Shown in pieces: positions 14,324-17,864 of a DNA stretch of 17,864 nt. Below the pieces are notes generated by a model. That model saw only the letters and a program-made list of their open reading frames with translations. It had not been told where the DNA came from and made no database searches. Numbering within the stretch: the stretch's first letter is position 1; each line of letters starts with the position of its first letter. This stretch comes from Hyphomonadaceae bacterium. GTDB lineage: Bacteria > Pseudomonadota > Alphaproteobacteria > Caulobacterales > Aquidulcibacteraceae. The DNA is taken from the NCBI GenBank assembly GCA_025458365.1, contig JALOSP010000004.1:1-17864 (forward strand), read 5' to 3'. The translations under genes were made by a program, and so were the position numbers.

Positions 14324-15550
14324 TTACCGCCAGACAATACGCCGCGTCATGTGAGCCAGCAAATCCACGCCGTCCCAAATCGGTTCGAAACTCAAGGCTT
14401 CGCCAATCGGCACGATCCGGTATCCACCTTTGCCGATCAGGCTCTTTGCAAACTGCTCCAATTGAGGCGGTTGCAGGCCAAAATGGGTGATCGTTTGAAC
14501 CTGCCGGTTGATCGTCGGAAGGATGTCTTCAAGGCTGCCCAGGGGCGTCGAGATCAGAAACCCGCCGCCATGATGATGGGCAGCAAGCGCCGGGCTGAGG
14601 CTGGTGTTGACGACATCCAGTTCCGGTCCGAAACGCGTGCCGGTTTGTGCAACGCCAGACGCGACCATGTCATTCATCCGGACATATTTGCTGACAGAAA
14701 CAGATGCTTCTGTCTTGTAGCTTTTGGAGCGGGCCACGTTGACCAGCCTTGTGAAGAGATCGTCTGCAAGATCGCCAATCTCACCCAACCAGAATATGAC
14801 CCTTGGCGAGCCGCATCCCATCTGATCGAACCAGTAGATGTCATTGTACAATTGGTTTGCCAGCTGATCCCGGCCAGCCACCGGAAGGTCGGCATAGATT
14901 GCGGCTGCGATGATAGAGAAGGACTGGCGGTCAGGGAAACCGAGTGACAGGCCGTCTGGCTGCAGCGGGTCGGTCCCTACCGTTCGGACCTTCTCGTCCC
15001 CACCCCAGACCATTCGCAAATCGCTGAGCGCACTGATGGTTCGGTTGAGTCCCGAACCATGATCGTAAGTGCAGAACAGGTGCCGCTCGTTCTCGCCTGT
15101 TTCAGCAAGCGCCGCCGCGATCGTTGTGCAAAGTATCTGGGTTGTCCGGCTGATCTGTGAAGGCAACCGCACAATATTTGAATTGCCGGCAAGCACCGAC
15201 AGGGCCCAAGAATAGACAAAGAGGGTGTCGACGTTTTGTGGTGGCAAATGAAAAGCTGTTCCGCGTGGGGTTGCGACCTGTCCAGGGCGGAGCGTATCGT
15301 CAAAAGCGTGCTTCATGCGTTGAAGCATGCTTGGCCTGAGCCAATAACCAAGCGCGGTGAATTGTGGGATGCCCCGGGCATCTGGCGCGGTCAGGAGAAG
15401 CCTCGAGATCACCCCGAGGAGCCGGATGCTGCCATCGGCAAACGGGGCCACCGCTCTGGCGTGGAGCCTGTCGCATTGCGGACCGAAGTCGCGCATGTCG
15501 ACAGGCACGAGGATGCCGTCAGGCCCAAGGAGCGCGACCTCATGCGGCAT
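14324..15550 (-). CDS. LuxC-like acyl-CoA/acyl-enzyme reductase
   Basis: From the ATG at 15550 the product is 408 residues; in-frame ATGs at 15565 and 15634 are alternatives deeper inside the upstream gene. The catalytic cysteine lies in FDQMGCGSPRVIFW (C246). The upstream PPQNVDTLFVYSWALSVLAGNSNIVRLPSQ stretch fits the cofactor-binding region of the aldehyde-dehydrogenase-like LuxC family. LuxC accepts an activated acyl group on cysteine and reduces it with NADPH to a fatty aldehyde. It overlaps the LuxE-like gene by 11 bases, so coupling is likely. The pair forms a fatty-acid reductase unit, but no luxA/luxB or luxD is seen, so the aldehyde is unlikely to serve light production. It ends next to the IS630 relic. 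Family confidence is high; substrate chain length is unknown. Confidence 0.85.
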   Translation of the reverse strand: MPHEVALLGPDGILVPVDMRDFGPQCDRLHARAVAPFADGSIRLLGVISRLLLTAPDARGIPQFTALGYWLRPSMLQRMKHAFDDTLRPGQVATPRGTAFHLPPQNVDTLFVYSWALSVLAGNSNIVRLPSQISRTTQILCTTIAAALAETGENERHLFCTYDHGSGLNRTISALSDLRMVWGGDEKVRTVGTDPLQPDGLSLGFPDRQSFSIIAAAIYADLPVAGRDQLANQLYNDIYWFDQMGCGSPRVIFWLGEIGDLADDLFTRLVNVARSKSYKTEASVSVSKYVRMNDMVASGVAQTGTRFGPELDVVNTSLSPALAAHHHGGGFLISTPLGSLEDILPTINRQVQTITHFGLQPPQLEQFAKSLIGKGGYRIVPIGEALSFEPIWDGVDLLAHMTRRIVWR

Positions 15551-16616
15551 GGCTGGCCACCACATCGCTGCACCCGCGCAATTCTGCTTTCGGCAGCCTG
15601 CCCAGAATCCGGAGGCCTGGGCCCATCCATCCATCTTCGCCTGGGTCGACGGCCTCGATCACCCCCAAGTCTTCGGTCAGGAGGCTGTTGCCGGGATAGG
15701 ACTTTGCCACAAGACTGATCACCTGGATCAGGCCCGGTGTTCCGTGCGGGACGGGCATCAAGGTTTGCGGATCCCGGATAATCACGTCGCTGTAGTTGGG
15801 CGGATAGAGCAGCCCGTGCGGCCCTTCGAGGAGGATGGACCCGAGTTGTTCGACCATCCCGTAAAAGTTGTAGATGCGACTGAGCCCGAAACGCTCGTTG
15901 AGCCGGCTTTTGAAAACCTCGTTGTCAACCGCCTTCTCGACCATCTTTTTCCAGCCGCCCGAGTGAATCAGGATGCCGTTAGAGAGGTCGACAGTCTGGC
16001 CGGCCGACGCTTCGAACAGCTTGGCCCAGACCAGAAATGTAAAGCCAAACATGAAGAACGGCGCATCGCCGTTGCGATCCAGGAAACTGCGAATGGCATC
16101 CACATCAAGCTCTAGATCAGGCCCCAAAGCGAAGGCGTGATCGCGGCCATAACGCATCATTCCCAGCACGCCTGCGCCACGCGCACTCATCATGCTCGGG
16201 TTTCGATAGACCTCGCTCGTATCAATCACCAGCATTGGAAGGCGCTTCTTGCCCAGAATATGGGTGAGCGAGTTCGTCAAGGCGGCCTGCTGCCGCAACG
16301 AAGTCTCCGAGTCGACCAAGACCCGGCTTACCGCCTGTCCGGTTGTCCCGCTCGAGGTCAGCGTCAGGCGGATCTGCTCTGGGCTGGCAGACTGCAATGT
16401 CTGAGACTTGAAAAGTGCAACCGGAAGATAGGGAAAGGCATTCAGGGTGTCTGCCCCTGGCCTGCCACCCCAAAGCCCGTCAATAATCCGGCGGTATGGT
16501 TCGCAATATTCGTAATGGTGCAGCGATAGCGTATTGAGCTCCTGAAGGATCAAGTCCCTGCGTTCGCGCGCAGGCACAGTGTAGGCAGGAGACTGGAGCA
16601 ATTGTTCGAAGTTCAT
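15540..16616 (-). CDS. LuxE-like acyl-protein synthetase
   Basis: This 358-residue protein is near the usual LuxE length. The nucleotide-binding LTLTSSGTTGQAVSRV stretch, GGWKKMVEKAV, NFYGMVEQLGSI and the end motif ELRGCSD are those of acyl-protein synthetases. The cysteine at C349 in RGCSD is the best candidate for the acyl-thioester site near the C-terminus. In the known complex, LuxE activates a fatty acid with ATP to acyl-AMP, takes the acyl group onto its cysteine and hands it to LuxC. The start ATG overlaps the stop of the upstream ligase by four bases (ATGA), and its own end overlaps the LuxC-like gene, so three genes are translated in series. The presence of a separate AMP ligase upstream raises the question of which one activates the acid. 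Confidence 0.87.
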   Translation of the reverse strand: MNFEQLLQSPAYTVPARERRDLILQELNTLSLHHYEYCEPYRRIIDGLWGGRPGADTLNAFPYLPVALFKSQTLQSASPEQIRLTLTSSGTTGQAVSRVLVDSETSLRQQAALTNSLTHILGKKRLPMLVIDTSEVYRNPSMMSARGAGVLGMMRYGRDHAFALGPDLELDVDAIRSFLDRNGDAPFFMFGFTFLVWAKLFEASAGQTVDLSNGILIHSGGWKKMVEKAVDNEVFKSRLNERFGLSRIYNFYGMVEQLGSILLEGPHGLLYPPNYSDVIIRDPQTLMPVPHGTPGLIQVISLVAKSYPGNSLLTEDLGVIEAVDPGEDGWMGPGLRILGRLPKAELRGCSDVVASHAA

Positions 16617-17864
16617 GGCAGACGTTCCAGGGTCGCGTAGTCGGTCTTGCCACGCTCGGTTCTAGGGATCGAATCGACAGGTTGAACCCTGAATGCGACC
16701 CTCGGGATTGTGAACCGTTGCACAAGCAGCTCGATCAACGCTTGCCGCATCGTTCCCACGTCAGTTGGACAGACGACAAAAATCCAGATCTGGTCACCCT
16801 TCTGGATCGACGCGGCTTCTCCAGACAGGTTTGCCGCGACCTGTTCGATGTCATCAAGATTCACGCGCAAACCTGCAATCTTGGCAAACCGCTTGCTGCG
16901 CCCCGTCAGGCGCAACTGGCCTCCAGCCTCGAGCTTGCCAATATCGCCTGTCAGCAATTCACCGTTTTGCACATCCCCGAGCGCCAGATCAGCGCGACAA
17001 TCGGCATACCCAAGCATGACATTCGGGCCGCGATAGACCACTTCGCCTTCGTCTGGATCCGAAAACGACCGATCTTGCGGCTTGACAATCTCCAATGAAC
17101 CGCCCGGCAAGGCAGTGCCTACTGTTTCCGGGTGCAGGTGAAAGTCTTCGTGCGAAAGGGTGGTGATCCGCGGCGAGGCTTCGGTTTGGCCGTACATCAC
17201 GTGGAACCGACCGGATCTGGCCGACATGAAATCGTGACAGGCTTGTCGAGTGGCACGGTCAAGCGCCCCGCCTGCCTGGGTCATGACCCGCAGTGTCGGG
17301 CAGTCGAGCCGGTGCAGCCCCAGCCGCCGCAGGGTCTGATAGTGGAATGGGACCCCGGGAAAGTGCGCTACGGCCATGGTCTTCAGGTCGATCCAGAAAT
17401 CCCTGTCCATCATGCCTTTCGCGGTCAAAAAGACCGGTGCACCTTTGATGAGGTGACTGGTGAGGACCGACAGGCCGTAAGAATAGTGAAGCGGCAGATG
17501 CCCAAGCCCAACTTCATCTTGGCGGATGTCCAGCACTTCGGCGATCGCTTCGGCGTTCGATGTCAGGTTGCCAAGGCTGAGCCGGACAAACTTTGGGCTT
17601 CCTGTCGAGCCAGATGTGGACAGAAGGACCGCCAGCGAAGGATGAAGCGTCTCACCTGAGCCTGGGCTGACGCGATAATCCAATCCAGCGATCTGGCCAG
17701 TCGGGGCGAAGGCTGGATTGATCACCACCTCGGGCCGATAATTCCCTTCGAGCGCTTGCTTGCGATCGGCAGAAAGCATTGGATCAAGCAGCGCCACCGC
17801 ATGGCCTGCGCGGAGAATGCCAAGAAAGGCCGCAACATGGTCGGGATCATTGCTGATATAATGA
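16613..17864 (-). CDS. AMP-binding acyl/aryl-acid ligase, N-terminus outside window
   Basis: The frame stays open to the window edge, so the first part (probably ~50-90 residues) is missing. At the edge it reads HYISNDPDHVAAFLGILRAG, typical of the early part of ANL enzymes. Motifs follow in order: the phosphate loop LSTSGSTGSPKFVRLS, then YGQTEASPRIT, then LTGDIGKLEAGGQLRLTGRSKRFAKIAG with the hinge region, and a late GKTDY lysine motif after RTER. These enzymes form acyl-AMP from a carboxylic acid and ATP and transfer it to CoA or a carrier protein. Followed by LuxE-like and LuxC-like genes with overlapping ends, it belongs to the same operon. Acid specificity cannot be read by eye. It could load an acyl carrier encoded further right. 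Confidence 0.88.
   Translation of the reverse strand, partial: HYISNDPDHVAAFLGILRAGHAVALLDPMLSADRKQALEGNYRPEVVINPAFAPTGQIAGLDYRVSPGSGETLHPSLAVLLSTSGSTGSPKFVRLSLGNLTSNAEAIAEVLDIRQDEVGLGHLPLHYSYGLSVLTSHLIKGAPVFLTAKGMMDRDFWIDLKTMAVAHFPGVPFHYQTLRRLGLHRLDCPTLRVMTQAGGALDRATRQACHDFMSARSGRFHVMYGQTEASPRITTLSHEDFHLHPETVGTALPGGSLEIVKPQDRSFSDPDEGEVVYRGPNVMLGYADCRADLALGDVQNGELLTGDIGKLEAGGQLRLTGRSKRFAKIAGLRVNLDDIEQVAANLSGEAASIQKGDQIWIFVVCPTDVGTMRQALIELLVQRFTIPRVAFRVQPVDSIPRTERGKTDYATLERLP

Noticed and set aside
14324..17864. A complete bioluminescence (luxCDABE) operon
   Set aside because: Only LuxC-like and LuxE-like genes plus an AMP ligase are present. No luciferase subunits or LuxD are seen.
1..17864. 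CRISPR arrays, tRNA or rRNA genes
   Set aside because: I saw no regularly spaced direct repeats and no cloverleaf-like or rRNA-like conserved sequence on either strand.

Overview
The window is GC-rich with strong G/C preference in codon third positions, dense same-strand operons and tyrosine-tailed BY-kinase, Pgl-type and Csu-like genes. This suggests an alphaproteobacterium, possibly a sphingomonad. That placement is an inference from gene content and protein style; no marker gene is present.

Layout. Bases 1-389 (+) hold the 3' end of a BY-type tyrosine kinase of an exopolysaccharide export system. Bases 704-2455 (+) hold a PLP sugar aminotransferase and, three bases later, a small PglC-like phosphoglycosyl transferase, so the left edge looks like the end of a polysaccharide locus. 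Bases 2456-3632 are mostly decayed or unassigned, with a DUF2867-like C-terminal fragment, an orphan GC3-rich open frame and a perfect 20-bp palindrome. Bases 3633-5863 (-) encode two translationally coupled LuxR-type HTH regulators that lack a recognisable autoinducer domain. They are divergent from the next operon across a 393-bp control region containing a 7-7-7 inverted repeat.

Bases 6257-13289 (+) are a complete chaperone-usher pilus operon in the order of Csu-type (archaic) pili: three secreted subunits, chaperone, usher, and a two-domain tip protein. Four of the five junctions are tight or overlapping (ATGA) except around the third subunit, the likely major pilin, which is bracketed by two strong hairpins. 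The usher carries an unusual proline/glutamine/arginine-rich extension of about 150 residues after its signal peptide. A small secreted protein (13317-13709, -) faces the operon end and may be an accessory factor.

Bases about 13820-14300 (+) are a dead IS630-family transposase with an in-frame stop and two lost catalytic residues. Bases 14324-17864 (-) are an overlapping operon of an AMP-dependent acyl ligase (N-terminus outside the window), a LuxE-like acyl-protein synthetase and a LuxC-like acyl reductase, the logic of a fatty-acid reductase complex but with no luciferase genes in view.

How they work together (inference): the regulator pair probably controls the pilus operon, and the hairpins probably set the major pilin ratio. 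The Lux-like operon may supply an aldehyde or acyl modification, perhaps linked to the surface polysaccharide or to a separate secondary pathway that continues to the right.
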